A stretch of DNA of 23,600 bases, from positions 1 to 23,600 of the forward strand of contig JAEDKI010000006.1 of assembly GCA_016295895.1 (NCBI GenBank). Direction: 5' to 3'. The position numbers were made by a program, and so were the translations under genes. Numbering within the stretch: the stretch's first letter is position 1; each line of letters opens with the position of its first letter. Positions 23,246 to 23,600 of the stretch are shown here, one piece after another. This DNA is from Clostridiaceae bacterium (GTDB lineage Bacteria; Bacillota; Clostridia; Oscillospirales; Acutalibacteraceae). Below the pieces are notes generated by a model, which did not search any database, was not told the DNA's origin, and was given only the letters and a program-made list of their open reading frames with translations.

Positions 23246-23600
23246 AAACGAAAAATGCTTTAATCAGATTATTCAGCCTTGCCTTTGCTCTTTTGTTTGC
23301 TTTTACTGCGGTTTTGCCTGCTTTTGCGGAAGAGGACGAAGAACCGACCGAGGGCGAAACCGAGACCATGTTATCTTCTCAGAGCGTCGTTACTTCTTAC
23401 GAGATTAAATATCCCGCAGGAAAAATCGAAAAAGACCGACTTGCCTCAATTGAAGTCAATGTGAAAAATCTTCAGCTGAAAACCGAGGACTGCGGGACTA
23501 TCGACATCACCCGTACCGTTGACAGCTTCAAGGACGGCAGGGCAAGCGTTAAAGTTACATCGTCCCCCGGTCAGCTTCTCACATTCACGGTCACATTCAT
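23242..23600 (+). CDS. Secreted protein with signal peptide (3' partial)
   Basis: The frame runs from the ATG at 23242 off the right edge; 119 codons are visible. A classical signal peptide, MKTKNALIRLFSLAFALLF then AFTAVLPAFA, is followed by an acidic segment (EEDEEPTEGETET) and a beta-type region (SYEIKYPAGKIEKDRL, then IEVNVKNLQL). No lipobox is present. It is coupled to the ABC ATPase gene by a 4-base ATGA overlap, so it likely belongs to the same envelope-transport unit, either as an exported partner or as the extracellular part of a permease whose membrane helices lie beyond the edge. The function is not recognisable from this fragment. Confidence 0.8.
   Translation, partial: MKTKNALIRLFSLAFALLFAFTAVLPAFAEEDEEPTEGETETMLSSQSVVTSYEIKYPAGKIEKDRLASIEVNVKNLQLKTEDCGTIDITRTVDSFKDGRASVKVTSSPGQLLTFTVTF

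Overview
The window looks like a chromosomal stretch of a Gram-positive, anaerobic gut-type Clostridia, most likely Oscillospirales/Ruminococcaceae. This rests on moderate GC, clear AGGAGG-type ribosome binding sites, sigma-A promoters with 17-bp spacers, lipoproteins with KK-rich signal peptides, an anaerobe-type flavodiiron protein, YlmH, AsnA, and a giant Ser/Thr/Gly-rich surface protein. The taxonomic call is inference from gene content and style.

Region 1 (1-9850, + strand) is the most interesting part. A 5'-truncated exoprotein of at least 2158 residues (calcineurin-like phosphoesterase, two tandem beta-rich modules, a von Willebrand A domain, Ig-like modules, amphipathic C-terminus) overlaps by ATGA a 75-residue, four-cysteine small protein that looks like a RiPP precursor. 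After a hairpin come four overlapping genes: a membrane-anchored protein with a duplicated beta module, an HPr-kinase-like P-loop protein, a radical SAM/SPASM enzyme and a PqqD-type recognition protein. A bidirectional terminator closes the unit. It reads as a peptide-modification cassette transcriptionally joined to a surface enzyme. No exporter or leader peptidase is visible.

Region 2 (9870-15282, - strand) holds housekeeping and stress genes in two or more units: mltG-like lipoprotein then LRR lipoprotein; an AGCS amino acid:cation symporter whose start lies in a terminator-like hairpin; and a flavodiiron protein (fprA) followed by a CPA2 cation/proton antiporter, with an extended -10 promoter overlapping the symporter stop codon.

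Region 3 (15400-18343, + strand) is a three-gene ABC importer of the TrpXYZ type: lipoprotein binding protein, permease and ATPase. It has a near-consensus promoter, a 28-bp palindrome at the transcription start, an intercistronic hairpin and a terminator.

Region 4 (18348-22296) holds a second, stand-alone calcineurin-like phosphoesterase (-), a solitary 5S rRNA gene with its own consensus promoter and terminator (+), ylmH (-), a GNAT acetyltransferase (+) and asnA (+) with terminator.

Region 5 (22370-23600, + strand) starts with TGTAAC repeats, one pair matching the published WalR box, upstream of a MacB/LolD-type ABC ATPase that overlaps a secreted protein cut by the window end. No CRISPR array, insertion sequence, tRNA or phage gene was seen. 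No stretch longer than about 300 bases lacks a gene.
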